A stretch of 64,000 nucleotides of DNA from Psychromarinibacter halotolerans (GCF_029168315.1 NZ_JARGYD010000007.1:62001-126000), one strand, 5' to 3'. Counted from the first letter of the stretch, positions 53,694-63,870 are shown. Translations and numbers: made by a program. The notes: a model not told the origin generated them from the sequence alone.

Positions 53694-54565
53694 CTACAGT
53701 TTGTGCTCCAGAGCACCATAAATCCAAAGAAGCGCCGACTGGGCGCTGTCGCCGGTGTGATGGCAGGCGTACTGCCAGCCCGTCACCTGCGCGAGCTCAT
53801 CCAGCCGCGCCTTTCGCTCGGCCAGCCGCTCTAGATAGCGGTCTTTCAGGTCGCCCGCCTTCAGCGTTTCGTGCCGCACCGTCTGGCCCATGCTTTCGAA
53901 GATCGTCCGCCCGTCGAAGGGGAAGGCCTCTTCCATCGGGTCCAGCACTTGATACAGCACGCCGCGCACACCCCGGTCGGCGGCCTTGGCAAGCTGCGTC
54001 TCAAGCGGCGCAAGGTCGCCCATGAAATCCGACACGAACAGCGCGCGGGAATGCGGCAGCAGGTTGCGAACCTCGGGCGCGCCGTAATCCGGGCGGTCTT
54101 CTTCCAGTTCGAACGACTGCGCGATCCGCAGCAGTTGCAGCTCGGACGACCGCGGAGGTGTGCCCAGCGACGCCAAAGCCACCCGTTCGCCGCCCCGGAT
54201 CAGCAGGATCGCGATGGCCAGCGCAAGCACGCGGGCGCGCTCGATCTTGGTGACGCGGTTCTTCTCGCCGGTGAAATCCATCGACCGGGCCTCGTCCAGC
54301 CAGATGAACACCGACTGTGCCGCCTGCCATTCCTTTTCCTGCACGAAATGCATGTCGGACCGGCCCGACCGGCGCCAGTCGATCGACCGCGCCGCGTCGC
54401 CCGCGCGGGCGGGGCGGTATTGCCAGAACTCGTCCCCCATGCCGCCGCGCCGACGCCCGTGGAATCCCATCAGAACCGCCTGAGCAAGATGCTCGGCCTC
54501 TGCAAGCAGCGGCGGAAGCGGGCCTGCTAGGGTTTCCGACCGCTGGCGATACCCGGCGGCTGAGG

Positions 54566-54569
<4 letters not shown>
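53694..54569 (-). CDS. DUF58 domain protein
   Basis: A 291-residue protein starting at GTG 54569 (VTSAAGYRQRSE as fMet). The DUF58 signature RPARAGDAARSIDWRRSGRSD is near residue 60, and a VWA-like core follows with VFIWLDEARSMDF, LLIRGGERVALAS and ALFVSDFMGDL. DUF58 proteins are linked to MoxR ATPases and may be membrane-recruited adaptors. The start overlaps the MoxR stop by GTGA. The frame reaches 54845 upstream but that part runs through moxR in another frame. Confidence 0.9.
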
Positions 54570-55573
<1,004 letters not shown>

Positions 55574-55599
55574 GACAAAGCTCCCGCACATGCTATTCT

Positions 55600-55614
55600 C
55601 GATACTCAGTATCG
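55600..55614. promoter_or_regulatory. palindrome between divergent moxR and DUF1285 units
   Basis: CGATACT-C-AGTATCG is a perfect 7+7 palindrome with a single central base, midway in the 88-bp gap between 55573 and 55662. TATCGGC recurs at 55564 and 55610 and TATCGCC at 55619. The site lies close to both starts, as expected for a shared operator. No regulator is encoded nearby. Confidence 0.4.
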
Positions 55615-55661
55615 GCAGGTATCGCCTGAAAACACAAATGACAAAACGCGAGAGCGCACAA

Positions 55662-56240
55662 ATGATCGTGAGACCTTCGGCAGACGGAATAGCCGAGGCG
55701 GCGAAGGCCGCGAGCAAGAAAGGCCCCCCGCCCGTACACCTCTGGAATCCCCCGTTTTGCGGCGATCTCGACATGCGGATCGCCCGCGACGGGACGTGGT
55801 TCTACCTTGGAACGCCGATCGGCCGGAAAGGTCTGGTCAAGCTGTTCTCATCAATTATCCGCAAGGATGGCGACGACTATTTCCTGGTCACCCCGGTCGA
55901 AAAAGTAGGCATCACGGTAGAGGACGCGCCCTTCGTCGCCGTCGACTTCGAGGCAAAGGGCGACGGCGCCGACCAGACGCTCACCTTCCTTACGCATGTC
56001 GACGACGTCGTGACTGCAGGCCCCGATCACCCGATCCGCGTGACGCGCGACCCCGAGACCGGAGAACCCTCGCCCTACATCCTTGTCCGCGCCAACCTCG
56101 AGGCGTTGATCGACCGCAAAAGCTTTTACCGGCTCGTCGATCTTGGCACCACGGAACCGGTCGACGGCACCGACTGGTTCGGCCTGTGGTCCGGCGGACA
56201 GTTCTTCCCGATGATCCCCGCGGCGGAGCTTCCGTCATGA
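55662..56240 (+). CDS. DUF1285 domain protein
   Basis: A 192-residue protein from ATG 55662 (GCGAGAG upstream); an in-frame ATG at 55638 would add eight residues. The family block is WNPPFCGDLDMRIARDGTWFYLGTPIGRKGLVKLF (cited by FCGDLDMRIARDGTWFYLG), then DYFLVTPVEKVGI and a DRKSFYRLVDLG C-terminal strand. A crystal structure exists for the family, yet its function is unknown. It overlaps the hydroxypyruvate isomerase gene by ATGA and is divergent from moxR. Confidence 0.85.
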   Translation: MIVRPSADGIAEAAKAASKKGPPPVHLWNPPFCGDLDMRIARDGTWFYLGTPIGRKGLVKLFSSIIRKDGDDYFLVTPVEKVGITVEDAPFVAVDFEAKGDGADQTLTFLTHVDDVVTAGPDHPIRVTRDPETGEPSPYILVRANLEALIDRKSFYRLVDLGTTEPVDGTDWFGLWSGGQFFPMIPAAELPS

Positions 56241-56992
56241 AGCCCTGCGCGAACCTGACGTTCCTGTTCAAGGAACTGCCGTTCCTCGAACGGTTTCAGG
56301 CCGCCGCCGACGCGGGCTTCGACGCGGTCGAGATCCTGTTTCCCTACGATATGCCGGCGCCCGAGATCCTCGACCGGCTACAACTGGCGGGCCTGCCTCT
56401 GGCGCTGATCAACGCACCGCCGCCCAACTACACCGGCGGCCCGCGCGGCTTTGCCGCCGCGCCGGACCTGACGGACCGATTCCGGTCGGATTTTCTCCGG
56501 GTGATGCGCTATGCAAAGCGGCTGAAGCCGCAGCACATCCACATCATGACCGGCGATGGCGAAGGCGACGCGGCGCGTGACACCTTCATCGCGAACCTGA
56601 AATGGGCCGCGGCAGAAGCCCCGGACCAAAGCCTGACCATCGAGCCGCTGAATCCAACCGCGATGCCGGGATATTTCCTGAACGACTACGCGCAGGCGGC
56701 CGACATCCTCGACGCCGTCGCCGCTCCGAATGTCGGCCTGCAATACGACAGTTTCCACGCGCAGATGATCCACGGCGACGCGGTGGCGGTCTGGCACGAC
56801 CACGCCCCCCGCGTCCGCCACGTTCAGGTCGGCGACGCCCCCGACCGCAACACGCCCGGAAACGGCACCGTCGACTTCCCGGCGCTGTTCGCCGCGATCC
56901 GCGACAGCCGCTACGACGGCTGGATCAGCGGCGAATACAACCCGGACAAGGACACCGAAAGCAGCCTTGGCTGGATGTCCGCGCTTGCGTGA
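56237..56992 (+). CDS. hyi: hydroxypyruvate isomerase family TIM-barrel protein
   Basis: A 251-residue protein of the Hyi/xylose isomerase-like group, which interconverts hydroxypyruvate and tartronate semialdehyde or related keto acids. It opens MKPCANLTFLFKELPFLERF. Metal-binding residues appear at IEPLNP (Glu), LQYDSFHAQMIHGD (Asp/His), VRHVQVGDAPDRN and GWISGEYNP (Glu). This order is typical of the family. Related OtnI proteins act on sugar-acid breakdown. It pairs with DUF1285 by ATGA. The glycolate operon in the window is consistent with glyoxylate metabolism but is not linked by position. Confidence 0.85.
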   Translation: MKPCANLTFLFKELPFLERFQAAADAGFDAVEILFPYDMPAPEILDRLQLAGLPLALINAPPPNYTGGPRGFAAAPDLTDRFRSDFLRVMRYAKRLKPQHIHIMTGDGEGDAARDTFIANLKWAAAEAPDQSLTIEPLNPTAMPGYFLNDYAQAADILDAVAAPNVGLQYDSFHAQMIHGDAVAVWHDHAPRVRHVQVGDAPDRNTPGNGTVDFPALFAAIRDSRYDGWISGEYNPDKDTESSLGWMSALA

Positions 56993-57001
56993 TCCGATGC
57001 C

Positions 57002-57029
57002 CTGACAGATGCTGACAGAACGCTGTCAG
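57002..57029. promoter_or_regulatory. operator candidate of the VOC-WYL operon
   Basis: CTGACAG (57002-57008) is followed by CTGACA-GAACGC-TGTCAG (57012-57029). Two direct half-sites and one inverted half-site thus sit 51 bp before the VOC start. CTGACAG/CTGTCAG motifs of this type are what I would expect for a YafY/WYL regulator acting on its own operon. The palindrome recurs with one mismatch at 18313 before uvrB. Confidence 0.6.
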
Positions 57030-57079
57030 GGGGGCTGTGCGACAAGGTTCTCATCGCACAACCCGAACGGAGTATCGCC

Positions 57080-57445
57080 ATGAGCACCCAACCCACCGTC
57101 GTCTGGACCGAGATCCCGGTGTCCGACCTGTCCGCCTCGATCGCCTTCTACAACGCCGTCTTCGACTGGAACATGGAACCGATGGAAATGGCGGGCGAAA
57201 CCGTCGCCGCCTTCGGTCAGGATGGCATCGGGGGCAACCTTGTCGAAGGCGCGCCCGGCGCTGGCAGCGGCACGGTCATTCACCTCCTGGCTCCCGGCGG
57301 CCTCGCCGCCACCCGCGCACGGGCCGAGAAAGCCGGCGCCAAGATCGAGGGCGACGAGATGATGGTTCGCCCCGGCCGCTACGTGATCGTGCACGACCCC
57401 GACGGAAACCGCCTAGGTCTGTTCGAACCCCACAAGGCCGCCTGA
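57080..57445 (+). CDS. VOC superfamily (glyoxalase-like) protein
   Basis: A 121-residue protein of the glyoxalase/bleomycin-resistance fold. The start WTEIPVSDLSASIAFYNAVFDWNMEP is the usual VOC N-terminal helix-strand; metal ligand candidates lie in VIHLLAPGG and the C-terminal IVHDPDGNRLGLFEPH. A single-domain protein, it probably dimerises to form the active site. Function in this family is broad (lactoylglutathione lyase-like, dioxygenase-like, antibiotic binding). It is 4 bp upstream of the WYL regulator, which likely controls it. Confidence 0.88.
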   Translation: MSTQPTVVWTEIPVSDLSASIAFYNAVFDWNMEPMEMAGETVAAFGQDGIGGNLVEGAPGAGSGTVIHLLAPGGLAATRARAEKAGAKIEGDEMMVRPGRYVIVHDPDGNRLGLFEPHKAA

Positions 57446-57449
57446 TCCC

Positions 57450-58142
57450 GTGCGCCGCGCCGACCGCCTGTTCCGCATCGTGCAAGCCCTTCGGGGCGGG
57501 CGCCTGCGGACGGCCCGGCAACTGGCCGAAACGCTGGAGGTCAGCGAGCGCACGATCTACCGCGACATCGTCGACCTTCAGGCCTCGGGCGTGCCCGTCG
57601 AGGGCGCGTCCGGCTACGGCTATGTCATGGCCGACGGCTACGAGATGCCGCCGCTGATGTTCTCACGCGACGAAGTCGTGGCCCTTGTCGCCGGCGCTCG
57701 TCTTGTGCGGGCCTTCGGCGGTCTCGCGATGGCGCAGGCCGCCGAAGAGGCGCTGGTGAAAATCGCCGCCGTGCTGCCCGACGCGGAACGGCAAAGGGCG
57801 GACGCGGTGAAGATCCATGCCCTGACGACCGAGCCGCTGCCGGATGAGACCCGCTCCCTGATCGACCGGCTCGAATCCGCGACCGACGCGCGCGAACGGA
57901 TGGATCTCGCCTATCGCGATGCCGACGGCACCGAAACCCGGCGCACGGTGCGGCCACTGGGGCTGGGGTTCTGGGGCAAGGTCTGGACCCTGCTGGCATG
58001 GTGCGAACTGCGCGAGGATTTCCGCATGTTCCGCGTCGACCGCATCGCCAGCGCAGAACCGCGTGGCACCTTCCGCCCGGACCCCGCCATCACCCTCGCC
58101 GCCTATTTCGACCGCGAGCGCCACCGCCGTTCCTCGGCCTGA
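57450..58142 (+). CDS. YafY-family WYL-domain transcriptional regulator
   Basis: A 230-residue regulator. The N-terminal winged helix-turn-helix (RRADRLFRIVQALRGGRLRTARQLAETLEVSERTIYRDIVDL, cited by its SERTIYRDIVDLQASGVP segment) is followed by a linker and a WYL-type domain (~148-215: MDLAYRDADGTE to LLAWCELREDFRMFRVDRI). WYL domains bind nucleic acids or nucleotides; PafBC of mycobacteria uses them to sense DNA damage. In this operon it follows a VOC gene by 4 bp, and the CTGACAG palindrome lies upstream. A dispersed intergenic element comes 25 bp downstream. Confidence 0.9.
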   Translation: MRRADRLFRIVQALRGGRLRTARQLAETLEVSERTIYRDIVDLQASGVPVEGASGYGYVMADGYEMPPLMFSRDEVVALVAGARLVRAFGGLAMAQAAEEALVKIAAVLPDAERQRADAVKIHALTTEPLPDETRSLIDRLESATDARERMDLAYRDADGTETRRTVRPLGLGFWGKVWTLLAWCELREDFRMFRVDRIASAEPRGTFRPDPAITLAAYFDRERHRRSSA

Positions 58143-58167
58143 CCAAGGGCCGGAGAAGGCGAGATCC

Positions 58168-58232
58168 CTGCTTCTTCTGTCCAGAAATATCCCGGGGGAG
58201 TCGCACATCGTGCGACGGGGGCAGCGCCCCCG
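58168..58232. repeat. dispersed intergenic element, copy C
   Basis: CTGCTTCTTCTG, an AAATATCCCGGGGGAG block, a GTCGCACATCGTGCGAC hairpin and the GGGGGCAGCGCCCCC palindrome in order. It follows the WYL gene in sense orientation and comes just before the convergent dacB stop, so it may terminate both. Confidence 0.75.
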
Positions 58233-58244
58233 CGACACTTGCGG

Positions 58245-59729
58245 TCACGCGCTGAACGCGGTTCCCCAGCGTTCGATCAGCTTTTGCTGCAACAGCCGCG
58301 ACTTGCCCTTCCAAGACCGCGCCCCGGCAGGGATCTCGTCCCCGCTGTCGGCTGCGGCCTCGCGCGCATCCATGTCGGCGCTGAAATACGCGAACACCAT
58401 GTCGCGGCCGCCCGCGACGGACACATAGCCTGCAAGCGCGCTCACGAAGTTCAGCGTTCCGGTCTTGGCGCGGATCGTGACCGGGTGGTCCGGCATCACG
58501 TTTCCGGCCTCGTCCCGCATCGGCATGTTCTTCAGCAGCCCCGGCAGCGCCCCGATCCGGCGCGCCGCCAGCAGGGCGTCGACCATGTCGCGCGCGCTGA
58601 CCCGCGACGCGTCGGACAGGCCCGAATGGTCCACCAGCGCCGCGTGTCCCGCGCCCAGCGCGTCATGCGCCCAGCGGCTCATTTCGTCGGCCGAATCCGC
58701 CAGCGTCGCAGGCTGCACACCCCGCGCGGCGGTGGCGGACAGACCGGCGACCTCGGCGGTCAGGTTGGTCGACCACAGCAGCATCTCGCGCAGGATCTCA
58801 TCCAGAGGCTTGCTGTCGCGCACCACAAGATCCTCGCCATCCGGCGGCGCGCCGGTGAACTCTGCACGCGGCAGCGCGATGCCGTGCGACCGGGCCAGCG
58901 TCTCGAACACCTCGGCCACGTAGGCCTCGGGCTTGCGCACCGGCAGCCAGCGGCTGCCGCCCTGCCCCAGCGCAGGCCGCGCCACGGTCCATTCGTCGGA
59001 CCCTCCGGCGTCGGAATAGGTATAGACCGGCATGCTGCGGTCCACGACGCGCATCCGCGCGACCGACACCGCCGGGCTGAACCGCTGCGCGCGGGCGTCC
59101 ATCGACACCGTGTAATCGCCCTGCTCGCGCTTCCACTGGAAATGGACCCGGTTGTAATTGAGGTTCAGACCCGAAACCGACGGGTTGTACCCGACGTGGT
59201 CCGGCTGCCGGGGATCGATCGACGCGAAGGTCGGAAGCACGCCTGAACTGACGCGGAATTTCCCGGTCAGCGCGCTGACGCCCGCCGCTTTCAGGTCGCG
59301 CGCCATGTCGCCCAGCGCGTCGGTATCCAGCCCGGGATCGCCGCCGCCCACCAGCACGATGTCACCCTGCACGATCCCGTCCACCACGGGCCCGGTCGCC
59401 CGGATGCGGGTGGTGAACCGATGATCCGGGCCCAGCGCGTCCAGCGCGTAGCAGGCTGTGATCGCCTTGGTCACGCTGGCCGGCGGCAGGGCCAGCAGCG
59501 GGCTGCGCTGTTCCAGCACCTCGCCGGTCTCGGCGTCGGCCACCACGAAGCCCACCTTGCCGGTCAGCCCGATTTCGTCGATCAGCGCCTCGACCGGCTT
59601 CACGAAAGTCCGCGCAAGCTCGGGGTCGCGCGGCTCGGGCCGGATCGAACGGGTCGGAGCGTTCGCAAACGCGGCCCCGGCTGCCGTTCCCATGAGCGCG
59701 CCCAGCACCGCACGCCGTGTCAGGCGCAT
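58245..59729 (-). CDS. dacB: D-alanyl-D-alanine carboxypeptidase/endopeptidase (PBP4 type)
   Basis: A 494-residue class C penicillin-binding protein. The signal (RLTRRAVLGALMGTAAGAAFANA) looks Tat-like. The SxxK motif Ser85-V-T-Lys88 carries the nucleophile, the STN motif follows (LLWSTNLTAE near 343), and KTG lies in RAKTGTLNFVSALAGY near 425. A family insertion domain sits between SxxK and STN. It trims peptidoglycan stem peptides in the periplasm. ATG 59729 gives a direct signal peptide; ATG 59750 would add seven residues. It is convergent with the WYL gene and stands upstream of nothing else on its strand except nadD (50 bp). Confidence 0.92.
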   Translation of the reverse strand: MRLTRRAVLGALMGTAAGAAFANAPTRSIRPEPRDPELARTFVKPVEALIDEIGLTGKVGFVVADAETGEVLEQRSPLLALPPASVTKAITACYALDALGPDHRFTTRIRATGPVVDGIVQGDIVLVGGGDPGLDTDALGDMARDLKAAGVSALTGKFRVSSGVLPTFASIDPRQPDHVGYNPSVSGLNLNYNRVHFQWKREQGDYTVSMDARAQRFSPAVSVARMRVVDRSMPVYTYSDAGGSDEWTVARPALGQGGSRWLPVRKPEAYVAEVFETLARSHGIALPRAEFTGAPPDGEDLVVRDSKPLDEILREMLLWSTNLTAEVAGLSATAARGVQPATLADSADEMSRWAHDALGAGHAALVDHSGLSDASRVSARDMVDALLAARRIGALPGLLKNMPMRDEAGNVMPDHPVTIRAKTGTLNFVSALAGYVSVAGGRDMVFAYFSADMDAREAAADSGDEIPAGARSWKGKSRLLQQKLIERWGTAFSA

Positions 59730-59779
59730 TGGCGAAGATCCGTCACGCATACGTCATCATACCTTTTATCCACCCGCCC

Positions 59780-60430
59780 CTAGCGCACCCAATCGCCGCG
59801 CGCCCGGATCTCGGTAGACGAGAAATTTACCATTGGTACATTAACAAAGCACCATGCAGGTGGCGACACCCAAGGCAACTGCCTGCTTTGCGCGGCGCGC
59901 AGACGACGGTTCACGTAGCGCGTGGCTGCAACAGAACAACGCGCGGCGGTCCGGTCGCCGGGGCGCGCCAGCACTCCGATGGGGACTGTCTCGAATATCT
60001 CCTGCCACTGTTCCCACTTGTGAAACGATGCCAGGTTGTCCGCGCCCATCAGCCAGACGAACCGCACGCCTGGGTACAGCCGGATCAGCGCCGCCAGCGT
60101 CTGCGCGGTAAACCGGGTGCCGATCCGCGCCTCGATGTCGGTGATCTCGACCCTTGGGTGCTGCATCACGACCCGGGCCCGGTCCATCCGCCGGTCCAGC
60201 GGGGCGGGGCCTTCGGACTTCAGCGGATTGCCCGGCGACACCAGCCACCAGACCCGGTCCAGCCCGAACTGCCGCAGCGCCTGCCGGGTGATGTGAACGT
60301 GACCCGCGTGCGGCGGATCGAACGACCCGCCCAACAGACCGACCGTCTGCCCGGCACGGGCCAAGGGAAGGTCCGACCGCATGGGCGGCCAGCGCGGCTC
60401 GGGCACGTCGTCCTGCAAGATTTCTTCCAT
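59780..60430 (-). CDS. nadD: nicotinate-nucleotide adenylyltransferase
   Basis: A 216-residue enzyme from ATG 60430 (or 200 residues from ATG 60382) that adenylates nicotinate mononucleotide in NAD synthesis. [17 protein letters not shown] holds the T/HxGH nucleotidyl-transfer motif, and [10 protein letters not shown] holds the ISSTxIR signature. The start shares one base with the stop of the upstream multiheme protein gene (TGATG), so the two are coupled. Why a multiheme cytochrome is coupled to nadD is unclear; it may be only operon economy. Confidence 0.92.
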   Translation of the reverse strand: MEEILQDDVPEPRWPPMRSDLPLARAGQTVGLLGGSFDPPHAGHVHITRQALRQFGLDRVWWLVSPGNPLKSEGPAPLDRRMDRARVVMQHPRVEITDIEARIGTRFTAQTLAALIRLYPGVRFVWLMGADNLASFHKWEQWQEIFETVPIGVLARPGDRTAARCSVAATRYVNRRLRAAQSRQLPWVSPPAWCFVNVPMVNFSSTEIRARGDWVR

Positions 60431-62349
60431 CACTCCACCGTTGCCCGCATATCGCGCAACAACAGCGCCCTGTGCAACAGGGCATCGCTGCTGCGGCCCA
60501 GCGCCTGCAACAGCGCGACCAGCGCCTTGCGGTCGTCCAGCGTGCCCGGTTCGATGCGCAACGCGGCTTCGTAGGCCTCGGCCGCCGCCGCCCGGTCGCC
60601 GCGCGCCTCCGCCAGCCGGGCGACCAGCCGCCACGCCTGCGGCATCGCGTCGTTCAGCGACAGCGCCCGCCGGGCCGCGGCCAGCGCGGCCTCGGCATCG
60701 CCCGACGCCGCAAGGATAAGACCAAGGTTCAGGTGCTGTTCCGCCATGTCGCCCGATATCCGCAGGCTGCGCTCGGTCAGCGCCCGCGCCGCGTCAAGGT
60801 CGCCCATCTGCAGCTTTGCCAGCCCCATCAGCTTGACCGGCACCGGGTGATCCGGCGCCAGCAGCGACGCCTGCTCGGCCGCCGCATAGGCGGTCTCGTA
60901 TTGCCCCAGCCGAAGCGCGCTTTCGGCGAAGGCCAGCCACGGCTCGAACTCGGACGGGTCCTCGGCGGACAGCACCCGTCCAAGCGCGGCCGCCGCATAA
61001 TCGGCGGTGTGGCCCGAGTAATTGAGGATGCTGAACGTCTGCGCGATCACCGCCTCGCCGGGCGCCAGATCCGCCGGGGGATGGTACAGGAAAACCTCGG
61101 TCACCTCGGCGGGCCGCTTGTCCAGCGGCGCCAGAAGGTCGGTGTCCGGCGGAATCTGGATGCGGTGGTCGGTCACCCACAGTTCCGGCACGTCCTGCGG
61201 CCGCCGCGCGGGCATGTGGCAGGACGTACACTCCGCCTCTGACGCAAGATCCGGATGAACCTCGGTCGCCTCGTGGCAGCCAGTGCAGACCGCGCGATAG
61301 GTTGCCTGCCGTTCCTCAATCGGGGCCTTGCCATGCGGATCGTGACAGCTGGTGCAGCCGAAGGCGCCACCGCTTTCAAGGAAACAGGGGCTCTGCTCCA
61401 TACGATAGGGATGGTGGTTGATCTCGAACCGCGCATCCGGCGCCCGCAGAGCATCGACGATATCCACCTGCACCATGTGCGCGTCCAGCGACTCGCCCGG
61501 GCGGAAGTCGTACACGCCACGCCCCGGCCGCACCGTGGCCGGCAAAGAGACGCTGGGCTGCAGGTGACAGGAATAGCAAACGTCCCGCGCCCGGTTGGCG
61601 GGCAAGGTCGCAGGGTTCACGATCGCCGTCCGCACGGCATCAAGATTGCCGCCATAGATGCCCTCGTCGAACGCCGCCTCGACATGGGCCGCGCCGGGCC
61701 CGTGACACCGCTGGCACCCGATGCCTTGCGGCAGATCCGCTGGAAACAGCTCGGGCCGGCCAAAGTCCCCGGCGCCTTCGGGCACCTCGGGATAGGCATT
61801 GTGGCAGGTCATGCAGCGATGCCGGACAGGGCGCGACACCCCAAGGTGATCGGCGAACTCGAACCCCGGCGCCATGCCCCACTTGCGCTCTTGCGAATAC
61901 CACGCCAGCGGAAGCTGGAACATCGCGCCGCTGTCGACCCGATACAGGTAGACGCGTGACCGGTTGCCCGACCCGACAACCCAGTCGATGCGCCGCTGAA
62001 ACAGGTCAAGCCGTTCGCCATCCGGCCCCTCGCGCCACCGGTTGAACCAGTAATCGTCCCCGCGCAACTCGACCTTGAAATGGCGGTCGCTTGGGGCGTG
62101 GTGGAACGGCGGCGCATCGAAATCCTCGATCGCCGTGTCGGCGGACGGGCGATAGAACGACCGCCCCATCCCGATTGTCGGAAAGCGGTCCGCGATGTCC
62201 TTGTGACAGGTGCCGCAGGTGGCGTCCGGCACATACCCCGGCACGTCGCCGCCGGTCACGGGAATGCCGTAGACTTCGTCGGCGCGGCCCGCCCCCGCGC
62301 ACAGCACCAGCATCAGCACCGGCGCCGTGACGCCCGCCCGTCTTACCAT
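60430..62349 (-). CDS. seven-heme cytochrome c with tetratricopeptide C-terminus, exported
   Basis: A 639-residue protein from ATG 62349, with signal peptide ending near GRADE. Seven CxxCH heme sites are present, in order CGTCHK, CMTCHN, CQRCHG, CYSCHL, CTSCHD, CTGCHE and CTSCHM. Several extra His residues (HHAP, HHPYRME) can be distal ligands. From about residue 440 there are four or five TPR-like helical repeats ([15 protein letters not shown] to [10 protein letters not shown]). The protein is a periplasmic electron-transfer or multiheme scaffold. The GTG/TTG at 62397 would extend it by 16 residues without a ribosome site. Unlike known NrfA/OTR-type enzymes, no active-site pattern is evident. 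Confidence 0.88.
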   Translation of the reverse strand: MVRRAGVTAPVLMLVLCAGAGRADEVYGIPVTGGDVPGYVPDATCGTCHKDIADRFPTIGMGRSFYRPSADTAIEDFDAPPFHHAPSDRHFKVELRGDDYWFNRWREGPDGERLDLFQRRIDWVVGSGNRSRVYLYRVDSGAMFQLPLAWYSQERKWGMAPGFEFADHLGVSRPVRHRCMTCHNAYPEVPEGAGDFGRPELFPADLPQGIGCQRCHGPGAAHVEAAFDEGIYGGNLDAVRTAIVNPATLPANRARDVCYSCHLQPSVSLPATVRPGRGVYDFRPGESLDAHMVQVDIVDALRAPDARFEINHHPYRMEQSPCFLESGGAFGCTSCHDPHGKAPIEERQATYRAVCTGCHEATEVHPDLASEAECTSCHMPARRPQDVPELWVTDHRIQIPPDTDLLAPLDKRPAEVTEVFLYHPPADLAPGEAVIAQTFSILNYSGHTADYAAAALGRVLSAEDPSEFEPWLAFAESALRLGQYETAYAAAEQASLLAPDHPVPVKLMGLAKLQMGDLDAARALTERSLRISGDMAEQHLNLGLILAASGDAEAALAAARRALSLNDAMPQAWRLVARLAEARGDRAAAAEAYEAALRIEPGTLDDRKALVALLQALGRSSDALLHRALLLRDMRATVE

Positions 62350-62469
62350 GGCGGCAAGTCCCACGCCGCGTCTCCGTCCTGTCCCGTCTGCCCGCAACCT
62401 TATGCGCAGCCCGCCAGCGCAACAACCGCAGGCGGTGCGCGGGCAAATCCTGTTGACGTCACGGATTAA

Positions 62470-62485
62470 GTTGACCTAAGTCAAC
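62470..62485. promoter_or_regulatory. MarR-type operator before the MarR-GNAT gene
   Basis: GTTGAC-CTAA-GTCAAC, perfect 6-base arms and a 4-base centre, ends 3 bases before the ATG at 62489. A third TTGAC lies 18 bases further upstream (62452). This is the shape of MarR operators, and binding there would block ribosome and polymerase access. It lies between the divergent cytochrome and MarR-GNAT genes. Confidence 0.6.
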
Positions 62486-62488
62486 CAA

Positions 62489-63397
62489 ATGAAACCGACC
62501 CCGATCCAGCGCATCCGCCGCTTCAACCGCGCCGTCACCGTAGAGGTCGGCGCGCTCGATGCCTCTTACCTTGGACGCGGGCGCCCGCTGGGCGCGGCCC
62601 GCGTTCTGTGCGCCGTCACCAAGGACGGCATCGACGTGACCGCGATCCGCGACCTGCTGCAACTCGACAAGGGGCTGCTGTCGCGCCTTCTGAAAGGGCT
62701 TGAGGACGAGGGCCTCGTGACGCTGGCCCCCGACCCCGAAGACGGCCGCCGCCGCATCGCGCGTCTGACCCCTGATGGCGCGGCAGAGGTCGCGCGCTAT
62801 GACGCGCTGTCGGATGGCCGCGCCGAACGGCTGTTGCAGGCACATCCACGGTCCGACGCCCTGCTGGCCGCGATGGATCTTGTGGCCAGCGCGCTGGGCC
62901 AGCACAGGATCGAAATCCTGCCCGCCGATCCCCGCAGCGACGATGCGGTCTACTGCCTTGGCGAATACTACGCCGAACTCGGCCGCCGCTTCGCGCAGGG
63001 CTTCGACGTGAACCTCAGCCGCGATCCCGACGCGGCCGACATGGTCCCGCCGCGCGGCGCGTTCTTTGTTGCGATGTCCGACGGGCTTCCCATCGGCTGC
63101 GTCGCGCTGAAGGGCTGGGGTGAAGAGGTGGCAGAGATCAAGCGCCTGTGGATCGCACCATCGGCGCGCGGCCTGAAACTGTCGCACCGCCTGATGGCGG
63201 CGGCAGAGGACGCCGCCCGCGCCCTCGGCATCCGCGTCCTGCGGCTGGACACGAACTCGGCCCTGCCCGAGGCGGTCGCGCTGTACCGCAATACCGGCTG
63301 GACCGAGATCCCACGATACAACGACGACCCCTACCCGGATGTGTTCTTCGAGAAGGCAATCGCGACCAAAGAAGCGCCCGGCCCTTCTTCTGACTGA
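62489..63397 (+). CDS. MarR-type regulator fused to a GNAT acetyltransferase
   Basis: A 302-residue two-domain protein. Residues ~1-140 form a MarR winged helix (RRFNRAVTVEVGALDASYLGRGRPLGAARVLCAV, cited by LLQLDKGLLSRLLKGLEDEGLV as the recognition part, then the wing DPEDGRRRIARLT). Residues ~150-300 are GNAT: the acetyl-CoA motif A is seen in IKRLWIAPSARGLKLSHRLM. Such fusions are widespread but of unknown substrate. The gene lacks an obvious Shine-Dalgarno site, and its operator overlaps the start. The C-terminal codons run into the dispersed element copy D. Confidence 0.92.
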   Translation: MKPTPIQRIRRFNRAVTVEVGALDASYLGRGRPLGAARVLCAVTKDGIDVTAIRDLLQLDKGLLSRLLKGLEDEGLVTLAPDPEDGRRRIARLTPDGAAEVARYDALSDGRAERLLQAHPRSDALLAAMDLVASALGQHRIEILPADPRSDDAVYCLGEYYAELGRRFAQGFDVNLSRDPDAADMVPPRGAFFVAMSDGLPIGCVALKGWGEEVAEIKRLWIAPSARGLKLSHRLMAAAEDAARALGIRVLRLDTNSALPEAVALYRNTGWTEIPRYNDDPYPDVFFEKAIATKEAPGPSSD

Positions 63398-63440
63398 AAA
63401 TATCCCGGGGGAGGCCGAAGGCCGGGGGCAGCGCCCCCGA
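63384..63440. repeat. dispersed intergenic element, copy D
   Basis: CTTCTTCTGACTG, an AAATATCCCGGGGGAG block, GGCCGAAGGCC and the GGGGGCAGCGCCCCC palindrome. The first block supplies the last Ser-Ser-Asp codons and stop of the MarR-GNAT gene, showing the element inserted at or evolved into a gene end. The rest of 63441-63535 shows nothing recognisable. Confidence 0.75.
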
Positions 63441-63535
63441 CCCGGTCTCGTCACTCACCACCTCTTCGGATCGCCCCCTGCCCCAGACCGAATCCGGCCT
63501 GAAACCGGCCCATCACCGGAACCGGGGGCGCCGCC

Positions 63536-63757
63536 TTACATGATGCCGATCCGCCCATGAACGGGCGGCCCCACGGCCTCGCGCCCGGTCATAGGCGGAG
63601 GCAGGCCGACGTCGCGCCGCAGGTAGGCGGGCACGTCGTCGGACAGCACGCGCGGCGGATCTTGCGGCATCGCGCGCACAAGGCGGGCAAACAGCCGCAC
63701 CAGTCCGGCGCGGCGGATCAGGGGAAGATAGACGATGTTGGTCTGCACAACGGGCAT
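63536..63757 (-). CDS. DUF1127-like small basic protein (73 aa)
   Basis: A 73-residue protein with AAAGGAG at the ideal distance from ATG 63757. It has an N-terminal hydrophobic/basic helix (PLIRRAGLVRLFARLVRAM) and then VPAYLRRDVGLPP, which resembles the end of DUF1127 proteins (usually HLLRDIGL). In Rhodobacter some DUF1127 proteins act in RNA turnover and stress response. It lies 55 bp downstream of a terminator that follows a 14-codon ORF, suggesting attenuation. The family call is tentative. Confidence 0.65.
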   Translation of the reverse strand: MPVVQTNIVYLPLIRRAGLVRLFARLVRAMPQDPPRVLSDDVPAYLRRDVGLPPPMTGREAVGPPVHGRIGIM

Positions 63758-63811
63758 GACGCTACTCCTTTGGTAGGGAGGTCCGCCCGTAAAACCCGGA
63801 TTCCGAAAACG

Positions 63812-63836
63812 AAAAAGGCCGCGTAAACGGGCGGCC
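63812..63836 (-). terminator. rho-independent terminator after the 14-codon ORF
   Basis: On the minus strand GGCCGC and GCGGCC pair (loop CCGTTTAC, 8 bases) and TTTTT follows directly. It is correctly oriented for the 14-codon ORF at 63871-63915 and lies 55 bp upstream of the DUF1127-like start, so it can act as an attenuator for that gene. Confidence 0.75.
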
Positions 63837-63870
63837 TCCGGGTTAAGATGACTTAGATCCGCAAGCCGCT

